Source of the DNA: Roseiarcus sp049509635
GTDB taxonomy: Bacteria > Pseudomonadota > Alphaproteobacteria > Rhizobiales > Beijerinckiaceae
Length of the DNA: 62,344 nt
Reading direction: 5' to 3'
Assembly (NCBI GenBank): GCA_049509635.1
Contig: JBEKZS010000003.1
Coordinates: forward strand, 1-62,344
Shown: positions 37,489 through 45,816 of the stretch, piece after piece
Layout of the letters: every line of letters starts with the position of its first letter
Numbering within the stretch: the first letter of the stretch is position 1
The notes under the pieces: model-generated
The model's input: only the letters and a program-made list of their open reading frames with translations
What the model was told of the DNA's origin: nothing
Database searches by the model: none
Position numbers and translations under genes: made by a program

Positions 37489-38654
37489 GCCTCATTCTCG
37501 CCGCGGCCGCGCTCGCAATCTGGATCTATCTGCTCGCCGGGCGCGGCGGCTTCTGGCGCGCGCGCGAGCGCGACGTCTCCTGGCCGCGCGACCCCGATCC
37601 GCCGGCCTGGCCCGAAATCGTCGCGATCATTCCCGCGCGCAACGAGGCGGCGGACGTCGGCGCCTGCGTCGGCTCGCTGCTGCGCCAGGCCTATCCCGGA
37701 CCGTTCAGAATCGTGCTCGTCGACGACGAGAGCGAGGACGGCACCGCCGGCGTCGCGCGGGCGGCGGCGACCGCGGCGGGCGCGCCGGAGCGGCTCGTCG
37801 TCCTCGACGGCGCGCCGCGGCCGGCCGGCTGGAGCGGCAAGGTCTGGGCGATGAACCAGGGATTGGAGGAGGCCGGCCGGCGTGACCCGGCGCCGGCGCG
37901 CCTGCTGTTCTGCGACGCCGACATAGAGTTTGCGCCCGACTCGCTCGAAACGCTCGTCCGCCGCGCCGAGGCGGGCGGCTTTGCGCTGGTCTCGCTGATG
38001 GCGCGGCTGCGCTGCGAGAGCTTCGCCGAGCGGGCCCTGATCCCCGCCTTCGTGTTCTTCTTCCAGATGCTGTATCCCTTCGCCTGGGTCGGCGACCTCA
38101 GGGCGCGCACGGCGGCGGCGGCGGGCGGCTGCATGCTCGCCGATCGCGACGCGCTGATCCGCGCCGGCGGCCTTTCGGCGATCCGCTCCGCGCTGATCGA
38201 CGATTGCGCGCTCGCCGCGCTGATGAAGCCGCAGGGGCCGCTGGCGCTCGCCCTGACCCGCCGCGTCGTCAGCCTGCGCGCCTATCCGGCGTTCCGCGAC
38301 ATCGCGGCGATGGTCCGGCGCTCGGCTTATGCGCAACTCGGCTATTCGCCGTGGCGGCTCGTCGCCGCGGTCGCAGGAATGGCGCTGACCTTCCTGGTCG
38401 CGCCGGCCGCCGCGCTGTTCGCGTCGGGCGCTGCGGCGCTGCTCGGCCTCGTCGCCTGGATCATGATCGCGCTGGCGTTTCAGCCGATCCTGCGTTTTTA
38501 CGGGCGCGCGACCATCTGGGGGCTTGCGCTGCCGCTGATCGCGGCCGCCTATCTGGCGTTCACGATCGATTCCGCCTACCTCTACTGGCGGGGGCGCGGC
38601 GGCCTCTGGAAGGGTCGCGTCCAGGCGGCGACGGCGGAGCGAGGGCGGCGATGA
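37485..38654 (+). CDS. hpnB: Hopanoid-cluster glycosyltransferase family 2 protein HpnB
   Basis: The 389-residue protein has an N-terminal membrane helix (LILAAAALAIWIYLLAG), a GT2 catalytic domain (IVAIIPARNEAADVGACV, VLVDDESEDGT, FCDADIEFAPDSL) and C-terminal hydrophobic segments (about 285-370) with a QxxRW-like region replaced by AYAQLGYSPWRLV. It belongs to the HpnB family found in hopanoid clusters and probably glycosylates a hopanoid or related lipid at the inner membrane; the acceptor is not known. It is coupled by ATGA overlaps to hpnA and to hpnC. Confidence 0.88.
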   Translation: MSLILAAAALAIWIYLLAGRGGFWRARERDVSWPRDPDPPAWPEIVAIIPARNEAADVGACVGSLLRQAYPGPFRIVLVDDESEDGTAGVARAAATAAGAPERLVVLDGAPRPAGWSGKVWAMNQGLEEAGRRDPAPARLLFCDADIEFAPDSLETLVRRAEAGGFALVSLMARLRCESFAERALIPAFVFFFQMLYPFAWVGDLRARTAAAAGGCMLADRDALIRAGGLSAIRSALIDDCALAALMKPQGPLALALTRRVVSLRAYPAFRDIAAMVRRSAYAQLGYSPWRLVAAVAGMALTFLVAPAAALFASGAAALLGLVAWIMIALAFQPILRFYGRATIWGLALPLIAAAYLAFTIDSAYLYWRGRGGLWKGRVQAATAERGRR

Positions 38655-39529
38655 CGGCGGAAGCCGCACGGTCGGGCAAGGGCGAGGGCGACGAGAATTT
38701 TCCCGTCGCCTCGCGTCTGGTGGCGCCGCAATATCGACCTGTCATCCTCGCCTTCTACCGGTTCGCGCGCACCGCCGACGACGTCGCCGACCACGCCGCG
38801 CTGACCCCGCGAGCCAAGCTCGACGCGCTCGATTCGCTCGAGGCGTCGCTGACCGGCGCCGCCGACGCAGAGCCCAGCGGCGTCGCGCTGCGCGCGGCGC
38901 TGACGGCGCGCGATCTGAGCCCGGTCCATGCGCGCGATCTGCTGGCGGCGTTCCGTCTCGATGTGACCAAGGCCCGCTATCGCGACTGGCAGGACCTCAT
39001 GGATTATTGCGCACTTTCGGCGATGCCGGTCGGCCGGTTCGTGCTCGACGTCCACGGCGAGAGCGCGGCGCTGTGGCCGGCGAGCGACGCGGTCTGCGCC
39101 AGCCTGCAGGTCATCAACCATCTCCAGGACTGCGGCGAGGATTTCGCGCGGCTCGACCGCGTGTACCTGCCCGAGGACGCGCTCGCGCGCGCGGGTGCGC
39201 GACGCGCCGACCTCGCCGCGCCACGCGCGACTCCGGCCCTGCGCGCCGCGATCGTCGAACTCGCCGACAGGTCGGACGCCTTGCTCGACGAGGGGGGCGA
39301 ACTGGCCGCTGGGGTGAGCGACCTGCGGCTCGCCTGCGAGATCGGTGCGACCGTCCGGCTGGCGCGCGCCAATGTGGCGCGCCTGCGCCGGCGCGACCCG
39401 CTGAGCGAGCGCGTCCATCCCGGCAGGGCCGCGTTTGTCTGGTCGGCGCTGCTCGGCGCGGCCGAGGGGGCCATCGCGCGCGTCCGCGGCCAGGGCGCGC
39501 GGGCGCCGGCGCCGGCGCGCGGCCGATGA
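38651..39529 (+). CDS. hpnC: Squalene synthase HpnC (hydroxysqualene synthase/dehydratase pair)
   Basis: The 292-residue protein is of the squalene/phytoene synthase fold: first aspartate-rich motif FYRFARTADDVADH and second QDCGEDFARLDRVYLPED. In the HpnCDE route presqualene diphosphate (made by HpnD) is turned by HpnC into hydroxysqualene, which HpnE reduces to squalene. The ATG at 38651 lies in an ATGA overlap with hpnB and its stop overlaps hpnD in the same way, so all five genes are probably translated as one coupled unit. Confidence 0.92.
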   Translation: MTAEAARSGKGEGDENFPVASRLVAPQYRPVILAFYRFARTADDVADHAALTPRAKLDALDSLEASLTGAADAEPSGVALRAALTARDLSPVHARDLLAAFRLDVTKARYRDWQDLMDYCALSAMPVGRFVLDVHGESAALWPASDAVCASLQVINHLQDCGEDFARLDRVYLPEDALARAGARRADLAAPRATPALRAAIVELADRSDALLDEGGELAAGVSDLRLACEIGATVRLARANVARLRRRDPLSERVHPGRAAFVWSALLGAAEGAIARVRGQGARAPAPARGR

Positions 39530-40353
39530 GCCCCGCAGCGCCCAGCCTGCCCGCGCCGCGCGGCAGTTCGTTCTATGTCGCGATGCGCATGCTGCCGCGC
39601 GCCCGGCGACGGGCGATGTTCGACATCTACGGCTTCTGTCGCGCAGTCGACGACATCGCCGACGATTGCGCGCGCGATCGCCGGGAGCGGCAGGCCGAAC
39701 TGGCGGACTGGCGGCGCGACATCGACGCGGTGTTCGCCGGCCGGCCGCCCGAGCCCCTGAACGGCCTCGCGCAATCGATCGCCGCCTATGACCTGCAGCG
39801 CCGCGACTTTCTGGCTGTCATCGACGGGATGGAGATGGATGTCGTCGAGGACATCCGCGCGCCGGATCAGGCGAGGCTCGATCTCTACGTCGACCGGGTC
39901 GCCTGCGCGGTCGGGCGGCTTTCAACGCGCGTCTTCGGCCTCGACGGGCGAACCGGCGAGGCGCTCGCCGATCATCTGGGCCGCGCGCTGCAATTGACCA
40001 ACATCCTGCGCGACCTCGACGAGGATTGCGCGCTCGGCCGCCTCTATCTTCCGCGCGAGGCGCTCGCGGCGGCGGGGATCGCCGGGACCGATCCAGGCGC
40101 GGCGCTCGCCTCGCCTGGCCTCGCGGCGGCGGCGCGACCGTTGATCGAAGAGGCCCATCGCCGCTTTGGCCTCGCCAAGGCGCTCATGGACGACTGCCCG
40201 CGGGTCGCCGTCCGCGCGCCGCGGCTGATGGCCGCGGCCTACCAGGCGGTACTCGCGCGGCTCGAGCGGCGCGGTTTCGCGCCGCCGCGCGCGCGGGTCC
40301 ACGTTCCCCTCGCGCGGCTCCTGCTCGCGGTCGCGCGCTACGGCTTTCTGTGA
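39526..40353 (+). CDS. hpnD: Presqualene diphosphate synthase HpnD
   Basis: The 275-residue squalene/phytoene synthase-type protein has SSFYVAMRMLPRARRRAMFDIYGFCRAVDDIADDC with the first DxxxD motif and LTNILRDLDEDCALGRLYLPRE with the second. It joins two farnesyl diphosphates head to head to give presqualene diphosphate, the first step of the HpnCDE squalene route. The start is at an ATGA overlap with hpnC; the stop overlaps hpnE as TGATG. Confidence 0.92.
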   Translation: MSPAAPSLPAPRGSSFYVAMRMLPRARRRAMFDIYGFCRAVDDIADDCARDRRERQAELADWRRDIDAVFAGRPPEPLNGLAQSIAAYDLQRRDFLAVIDGMEMDVVEDIRAPDQARLDLYVDRVACAVGRLSTRVFGLDGRTGEALADHLGRALQLTNILRDLDEDCALGRLYLPREALAAAGIAGTDPGAALASPGLAAAARPLIEEAHRRFGLAKALMDDCPRVAVRAPRLMAAAYQAVLARLERRGFAPPRARVHVPLARLLLAVARYGFL

Positions 40354-41612
40354 TGTCCAAACCCGTGGTTCATGTCGTCGGCGCCGGACTCGGCGGGCTC
40401 TCGGCGGCGACCGCTCTGGCCGGCGGCCGGTTCGAGATCGTCGTGCACGAGGCGTCGCGCCAGGCGGGCGGGCGCTGCCGGTCCTATTTCGATGAAACCC
40501 TCGCCATGACGATCGACAACGGCAATCATCTCCTGTTGTCGGGCAACCGGTCGGCGCTCGCCTATCTCGACGCGATCGGCGCGCGCCAGGAGATGCGTGG
40601 GCCGGCGCGTTGCGCGATCGCGTTCGCCGACGCGGCGAGCGGCGAACGCTGGACGCTGCGCCCCAACGAGGGGCCGCTGCCGTGGTGGCTGCTGTTCGAG
40701 AGCCGGCGCGCGCTCGGCACGCGGGCGCTGGAATATCTCCCTGCCGCCCGGCTGCTGACGGCGCGGCCCGGCGCCACGATCGGCGAAGTCCTGAAATGCT
40801 CGGGCACGCTCTACGAGCGGCTTTGGGAGCCCTTCCTCGTCGCGGCGCTCAACTGCGACCCGGTCGGGGGCGCGGCGGCGCTCGCGGCCTCGACCCTGCG
40901 CGAGACGCTGGCGCGCGGCGGCCGCGCCTGCCATCCGCTGGTCGCCGCCAACGGCCTCTCGCGCGCCTTCGTCGATCCCGCACTGAAACTGCTGCGGCGC
41001 GCGGGCGCGCAGGTGCGGTTCGAGCGCCGCCTGCGTGGGCTGGAATTGGTCGATGACCTCGTGACGAGGCTCGAGTTCGAGCACGACTCGATCGCGCTTC
41101 GGCCGGATGACTGGCTCGTCCTCGCCACGCCGGCCCAAGTTGCGTCCGCTCTCGTGCCGGGCCTCTCCACGCCGCTGACCTTCAACGCGATCCTGAACGC
41201 GCATTTCGATGCGCCGCCGCCCGCGGGAACGCCGCCGATCCTCGGCGTCGTCAACGCGACCACCCAATGGTTGTTCACCTATCCGGACCGGCTGTCGGTC
41301 ACCGTCAGCGACGCCAATCGTCTGATGGACAGTCCGCGCGAACAACTCGCCGCCGATATCTGGCGCGAAGTGGCGGCGCTGACCGGGTTGTCCGACGATC
41401 TGCCGTCCTGGCGGATCATCAAGGAACGCCGCGCCACCTTCGCCGCGACCCCACAGGAGAACGCGCGCCGCCCGCCGAGCCGCACGGCGTGGCGCAATCT
41501 CCTGCTCGCCGGCGATTACGTCCAGACCGGGTTGCCGGCGACCATCGAGGGGGCGGTCCGCTCCGGCCACGCCGCGGCCCGGCTGGTGGCGGCGGGCGAC
41601 GGCGCGGGGTGA
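40353..41612 (+). CDS. hpnE: Hydroxysqualene reductase/squalene-associated FAD-dependent desaturase HpnE
   Basis: The 419-residue protein opens with an FAD dinucleotide-binding motif (VVHVVGAGLGGLSAATALAG and EASRQAGGRCRSYFD), typical of the phytoene-desaturase/amine-oxidase family. LLAGDYVQTGLPATIEGAVRSGHAAA is the C-terminal FAD motif. HpnE reduces hydroxysqualene to squalene. It ends the hpnABCDE block, 44 bp from the end of convergent hpnH. No squalene-hopene cyclase (shc/hpnF) follows, so that gene must be elsewhere. Confidence 0.92.
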   Translation: MSKPVVHVVGAGLGGLSAATALAGGRFEIVVHEASRQAGGRCRSYFDETLAMTIDNGNHLLLSGNRSALAYLDAIGARQEMRGPARCAIAFADAASGERWTLRPNEGPLPWWLLFESRRALGTRALEYLPAARLLTARPGATIGEVLKCSGTLYERLWEPFLVAALNCDPVGGAAALAASTLRETLARGGRACHPLVAANGLSRAFVDPALKLLRRAGAQVRFERRLRGLELVDDLVTRLEFEHDSIALRPDDWLVLATPAQVASALVPGLSTPLTFNAILNAHFDAPPPAGTPPILGVVNATTQWLFTYPDRLSVTVSDANRLMDSPREQLAADIWREVAALTGLSDDLPSWRIIKERRATFAATPQENARRPPSRTAWRNLLLAGDYVQTGLPATIEGAVRSGHAAARLVAAGDGAG

Positions 41613-41656
41613 AGCCGGCGGCGACCGCGGAAATTCGCGCGCCGCGCCAGCCGACG

Positions 41657-42820
41657 TCAATCGGCGCTCGCGTTCTCCTCGGCGCGGACCTTTCCGGCGT
41701 CGATCTCGGCGAGTTTGGCCTCGACGTGTCGAGAGAAGACGAATTCGGCCGGCCGCTGCTTGTCGAGCGGGATGTCGGGCGCCATCGGCCCCTCGGTGCG
41801 CACGCCGGAGATCGCGACCTTCAGCAATTTCATGGGATGGTTGAGCGCGTCGGTGACGGCGCTCGCCTCGAAGCCGCTGTGGACCATGCAGTCGGCGCAC
41901 TTCTCGTAGTTGCCGACGCCGTATTTGTCCCAGTCGGTCGAGTCCATCAGCTCCCTGAAGGTCTTGGCGTAGCCTTCGCCGAGCAGGTAGCAGGGCCGCT
42001 GCCAGCCGAACACGGTGCGGGTCGGATTGCCCCACGGCGTGCAATGATAGCTCTGATTCCCCGCGAGGAAATCGAGGAACAGCGCGGATTGATAGAAGCC
42101 CCAGGCCTTGCTGCCCTTGCCCTTCTGGGTCTTGCCGCGCGCGAAAATGTCGCGGAACAGCTGCTTGGTGCGGTTGCGGTTGAGGAAGTGCTTCTGGTCG
42201 GGCGCGCGCTCGTAGGCGTAACCGGGCGAAATCGTCACCCCTTCGACGCCGAGCCGATTGGTCTCGTCGAGGAAGGCGGCGACGCGCGCGGGATCCGCGC
42301 CGTCGAACAGCGTGCAATTGATGTTGACGCGGAAGCCCGCCTGCTTGGCCGCCTTCAGCGCCGCGGTCGCACGATCGTACACGCCCGTCTGGCAGACGGA
42401 CCGGTCGTGCATTTCCGGGTCGCCGTCGAGGTGGATCGACCAGTTGAAACGCGGATGCGGCTTATATTGCGGAAGCTTCTTTTCCAGCAGCAGGGCGTTG
42501 GTGCAGACCGTCACGTATTTGCCGCGCGCGAGCGCGGCGCCGACGATCTCGGCCAGTTCGCGATGCAGCAAGGGCTCGCCCCCCGCGATCACCACGACGG
42601 GCGCGCCGCACTCCTCCATCGCCTCGACGCTTTCGGCGACCGAGAGCCGCTGATTGAGGATCTTGTCGGGATAGTCGATCTTGCCGCAGCCGGCGCAGGC
42701 GAGATTGCAGCGGAACAACGGCTCCAGCATCAGCACCAGCGGGTAGCGTTTTACGCCCGACAGACGCTGGCCGAGCACATAGGCGCCGACACGCGCCATC
42801 TGCATCAAGGGTATTCCCAA
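41657..42820 (-). CDS. hpnH: Adenosyl-hopene transferase HpnH (radical SAM)
   Basis: The 387-residue protein has the radical-SAM cluster motif CNLACAGC (C38, C42, C45), the SAM glycine motif VVIAGGEPLLH, and the C-terminal HpnH/SPASM-like region with CADCMVHSGFE. HpnH adds the 5'-deoxyadenosyl radical to diploptene to make adenosylhopane, the first step of C35 bacteriohopanepolyol synthesis. It faces hpnE tail to tail, so it is transcribed from its own promoter in the gap to the HdeA-like gene. Confidence 0.95.
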   Translation of the reverse strand: MGIPLMQMARVGAYVLGQRLSGVKRYPLVLMLEPLFRCNLACAGCGKIDYPDKILNQRLSVAESVEAMEECGAPVVVIAGGEPLLHRELAEIVGAALARGKYVTVCTNALLLEKKLPQYKPHPRFNWSIHLDGDPEMHDRSVCQTGVYDRATAALKAAKQAGFRVNINCTLFDGADPARVAAFLDETNRLGVEGVTISPGYAYERAPDQKHFLNRNRTKQLFRDIFARGKTQKGKGSKAWGFYQSALFLDFLAGNQSYHCTPWGNPTRTVFGWQRPCYLLGEGYAKTFRELMDSTDWDKYGVGNYEKCADCMVHSGFEASAVTDALNHPMKLLKVAISGVRTEGPMAPDIPLDKQRPAEFVFSRHVEAKLAEIDAGKVRAEENASAD

Positions 42821-42947
42821 ATCAAGCCCCCCTCATGAACAGGACGCAAACGCCCGCTCTCGGAGTCTGTTCCGTCACGGGTTCCTACATCAATAGCGCA
42901 GGGAGGGGAATTGACGAATTCGTGCGGTCGGGACCGGTCAAGCGAGC

Positions 42948-42969
42948 GAGGCCGCCCGCGGGCGGCCTC
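42948..42969 (-). terminator. Palindrome downstream of the HdeA-like gene
   Basis: A perfect 22-nt inverted repeat (GAGGCCGCCC / GGGCGGCCTC around a GC centre) lies 31 bp after the HdeA-like stop codon. There is no T-tract, so it may be a Rho-independent stem of weak type or simply a transcript end stabiliser. Confidence 0.45.
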
Positions 42970-42999
42970 GACGACCGGAACGGCGCGCGGCGCCGACCT

Positions 43000-43236
43000 T
43001 CATTGCAGCGCCTTCTCCATGGCCTCCGACGCCTTTGCGGCCGGGTTCTTGGCGCAGTAATCGTTGATTCTCTTGTCCATCGCGGCGGCGCTCGCATCCT
43101 TGGCCGCCTCGGCCTTGGTCGCCGCGTCGATCTGGGCGTTGGCCTTCAATAGATCCGCACAGGACAGGTCGGACTGGGCATGGGCCGCGACCCCGCCCAG
43201 GACGAAAACCGCCGCCGCCAATATCGATCTCTTCAT
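43000..43236 (-). CDS. HdeA/HdeB-like acid-stress periplasmic chaperone candidate
   Basis: From the ATG at 43234-43236 the product has 78 residues with a signal peptide (MKRSILAAAVFVLGGVAAHA) and a small helical mature part of about 58 residues with two cysteines (C26 in LSCADLL and C61 in INDYCAKNP). The size, the Cys spacing and the helical pattern resemble HdeA-family proteins, which bind denatured periplasmic proteins at low pH. Identification is by pattern only. An AGGAGAG ribosome binding site supports the start. It is divergent from the DUF4189 gene across an AT-rich gap. Confidence 0.6.
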   Translation of the reverse strand: MKRSILAAAVFVLGGVAAHAQSDLSCADLLKANAQIDAATKAEAAKDASAAAMDKRINDYCAKNPAAKASEAMEKALQ

Positions 43237-43580
43237 GATGGCCTCTCCTGTTGGTTGGGCCCGACGTCGTCGCCGATGGCGGCGGCGCGCCAGGCAAAGC
43301 ATAGTGAATTGCCGTCGTCCGAATCGTTCAGATGATTTAGACAACGTATTCGTCTTTCAGAACGAAGAGACCATAGAGGTAGGCGCAAATCAAAACAGAA
43401 TATCATCCGAACGGCAAAGCTCAATCTTGTGGTTATCCATTAACTCAATTTGCCAGGGCGGGGATTAACCACGGCGTAATTCTTGAAATTGGATTGCCGG
43501 TCATCTCGCCATATGACAAGAGATTTGCGGGATCGACAAGTGGGCCGGGAGGCCGCCGGCGCAGGCAGCAGGGATAGACG
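43237..43580. other. AT-rich divergent promoter region
   Basis: This 344-bp gap between two exported-protein genes is visibly richer in A and T than anything around it. It contains two TTAAC half-sites (near 43439 and 43464) and a TTCGT-N8-ACGAA dyad (43349-43366). It probably holds promoters for both the HdeA-like gene (minus) and the DUF4189 gene (plus). No gene is supported within it. Confidence 0.5.
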
Positions 43581-43958
43581 ATGCGGACGACATTTTCGAA
43601 ATGGATGATTGCCGGCCTCGGCGCCGCAGGTCTGTTCGCCGCGGCGCCGGCCGCTGCGGCCGAAACCGCCTGGGGCGCGATTTCGGTCGACCTGTCGGCC
43701 ACCAGCGTCGACGCCGCCTACGGGATCGGCGGCGGCGACACCGAGGCCGAGGCGGTCGAGAACGGCCAGAAATTCTGCGCCAAATCCGGCGGCGCGAGCT
43801 GCAAGTCGGTGGTCTCCTATCAACGCTGCGGCGCCTTCGCGACCAACGGCCACGACGGCGGCTGGGGCAAGGCGCCGACCAAGAAGGAGGCCGAGGCCAG
43901 CGCGATGCGCGCCTGCGAAAAGGGCGATTGCCAGCTGCTGGTCGCCGACTGCAACTGA
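43581..43958 (+). CDS. Exported DUF4189 protein
   Basis: The 125-residue precursor has a signal peptide (about 1-27, IAGLGAAGLFAAAPAAAA) and a mature DUF4189 domain: WGAISVDLSATSVDAAYGIGGGDTEAEAVENGQKFC, CKSVVSYQRCGAFATN, GGWGKAPTKKEAEASAMRACEKGDC. Six cysteines (66, 74, 83, 112, 117, 124) would form three disulfides in the periplasm. The function of DUF4189 is unknown; some members are secreted or surface proteins. It converges on the P450 gene, 31 bp away. Confidence 0.82.
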   Translation: MRTTFSKWMIAGLGAAGLFAAAPAAAAETAWGAISVDLSATSVDAAYGIGGGDTEAEAVENGQKFCAKSGGASCKSVVSYQRCGAFATNGHDGGWGKAPTKKEAEASAMRACEKGDCQLLVADCN

Positions 43959-43989
43959 CGCGCCGCGTCCGACTCTTCGGGGGCCGACC

Positions 43990-45222
43990 TCACCAGCGGA
44001 CCCGAAGCCGTTCCAGGCCGTGGAAATGGAAGCTGTCGCGATAGCGCGGCGGCTCCGCGAGCCGCAGGCCCGGCAGGCGCGCGAACAGGATCGGCAGGCA
44101 GACCTCCATTTCTAGCCGCGCGAGCGGCGCGCCGACGCAGAAATGGATGCCGGCGCCGAACGAGACATGCGGGTTGGGCGCGCGTATCGCGTCGATCGCG
44201 TCGGGGTCGGAAAAGCGCTCGGGATCCCGATTGGCGGCGCCCAGCAACAGGCCGATACGGTCGCCGCGCCGCAGCCGAACGCCGTCGAGATCGACGTCCT
44301 CCAGCGCATAGCGCGTGAACAGATGCAGCGGCGCGTCGAAGCGCAAGAGCTCGTCGACCAGGGCCGCCGCGCCGGCGCGGGTCGCGAAGGCCGCGCGCGG
44401 ATCGACGCGCGCCTCGAGCATCGCCTTGACGCCATTGCCGGTCGCGTGGACGGTCGCCTCGTGGCCGGCGTTGAGCAGCAGCACGCAGGTCGCGACCAGT
44501 TCATCCTCGCTGAGCCGCCCGTCTTCGGCCTCGGCCGCGATCAGCCGGCTGATCAGGTCGTCGGCGGCCGCGCCGCGACGCTGCGCAATATGGTCGCACA
44601 GGAAGGCGGAGAACTCGCGCGTCGCCGCGATCGCGCGATCCTCGACCGCGCGGTCGCGTCCGAACTGATACATCGCGACCATATGGTGCGACCAGTCGAG
44701 CAGGCGCGGCGCCGCTTCGGCCGGTACGCCGAGCAGCTCCGCGATGACGATGACCGGGATCGGGACCGCGTAATCGGCGATGAGGTCGCACGCGCGGCGC
44801 GACTCGAACCCGTCGATCAGAGCATGGGCCAGCGCGGCGATGCGCGGCGCGAGCCGCTCGACCTGGCGCGACACGAAGGCGCGATTGACGAGATTGCGCA
44901 GGCGGGTGTGCTCGGGCGGCTCCAGTTCGAGCAGCGAATGGCGCTCCAGCGCCAGGAACGGCGCGATATGGGCGGGCGGCTCCGGCCAGCCGAGTTCCCG
45001 CCGCGTCGCGAGATGCAGGATCTGGCGCCCGAACCGCCGGTCGCGCAGCAGCGCGGAGACTTCGGCATGGCGGGCGAAGCACCAGAATCCATATTGCTCC
45101 CAGAAGAACACGGGCGTCGCGGCGCGGATCGCGCGATAAGCGCGATAGGGATCTTCGAAGAAGCGGGGATCGCGCGGGTCGAGCGACACGCGCCGACTTG
45201 CCGGGTCGATCTTCAGGTCCAT
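43990..45222 (-). CDS. Cytochrome P450
   Basis: The 410-residue bacterial class I P450 has the haem-binding loop FGAGIHFCVGAPLARLE with C362, the ExxR pair in ELLR (291-294) and the I-helix oxygen-activation segment LLLNAGHEATVH (A252-T257, with histidine in the usually variable third position). It would hydroxylate a small or lipid substrate using a ferredoxin partner; neither partner nor substrate is evident. Its start overlaps the end of thpR by 10 bp on the same strand, so the two are translated together. Confidence 0.93.
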   Translation of the reverse strand: MDLKIDPASRRVSLDPRDPRFFEDPYRAYRAIRAATPVFFWEQYGFWCFARHAEVSALLRDRRFGRQILHLATRRELGWPEPPAHIAPFLALERHSLLELEPPEHTRLRNLVNRAFVSRQVERLAPRIAALAHALIDGFESRRACDLIADYAVPIPVIVIAELLGVPAEAAPRLLDWSHHMVAMYQFGRDRAVEDRAIAATREFSAFLCDHIAQRRGAAADDLISRLIAAEAEDGRLSEDELVATCVLLLNAGHEATVHATGNGVKAMLEARVDPRAAFATRAGAAALVDELLRFDAPLHLFTRYALEDVDLDGVRLRRGDRIGLLLGAANRDPERFSDPDAIDAIRAPNPHVSFGAGIHFCVGAPLARLEMEVCLPILFARLPGLRLAEPPRYRDSFHFHGLERLRVRW

Positions 45223-45767
45223 GGGCGTTGCGGCTCCAGCAGATCATAGGCGGCCGCGACCAGATAGGGGCCGCCCCCGGTCGATTCGCGCGCCGTGAAC
45301 AGGACGAAACGCCTCGCCTCGAACCGAAGCGCGGGAAAATCGCCGCGCAGGCCGAGATAGTCGGCGACCGCGTGCGGCGACGGCGCGCGCAGCCGCGCCA
45401 GCGTCACGTGGGGCGTGAACCTGCGGGTTTCCGGCGCGAGCCCGATGCGCCGCAGGAGGCGCTCCTGTTCGGCCTGCAGATCCATCAGCGGCGCGGTCGG
45501 CTTGATCCTGGCGATGATCGCGCGGGGTCGATCGGCGCCGAACCAGCCGGGCCCCTCGACCGCCACGCAGAAGGATGGACGGCGGATTTCGTCGAGGACT
45601 TCGGCGACTTCGCGCGCGACCCGATCGTCGACATCGCCGATGAACCGCAGCGTGACGTGAAAATTCGCGGCGTCCAGCCAGCGCGCCCCCGCGATGCCGC
45701 CGCGCAGCAAGGTGAGCTCGGCCGCGATCGCGGCGGGCAGTTCGAGACCCGTGAACAGTCGCGGCAA
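45213..45767 (-). CDS. thpR: RNA 2',3'-cyclic phosphodiesterase (2H family, ThpR)
   Basis: The family N-terminus is reached by starting at the TTG at 45765-45767: (M)PRLFTGLELPAAIAAELTLL, giving 184 residues, the normal ThpR length. No ATG lies near, and the frame upstream has no family similarity. The two HxTL/HxTx motifs of 2H phosphoesterases are NFHVTLRFIG and FTPHVTLARL. ThpR opens 2',3'-cyclic phosphate ends of RNA and reverses 2'-5' RNA ligation in vitro. It overlaps the P450 gene by 10 bp and follows the outer-membrane protein gene by 49 bp. Confidence 0.88.
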   Translation of the reverse strand: MPRLFTGLELPAAIAAELTLLRGGIAGARWLDAANFHVTLRFIGDVDDRVAREVAEVLDEIRRPSFCVAVEGPGWFGADRPRAIIARIKPTAPLMDLQAEQERLLRRIGLAPETRRFTPHVTLARLRAPSPHAVADYLGLRGDFPALRFEARRFVLFTARESTGGGPYLVAAAYDLLEPQRPWT

Positions 45768-45816
45768 GTTCCGCCCCCGCCTGGATTGCCGCCGATCGCG
45801 CGCCTGGTCACTGGAA

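Noticed and set aside
42914..42923. ACGAATTCGT palindrome upstream of hpnH as an operator
   Set aside because: Only 10 bp, contains a plain EcoRI-type core, and nothing links it to a known regulator.
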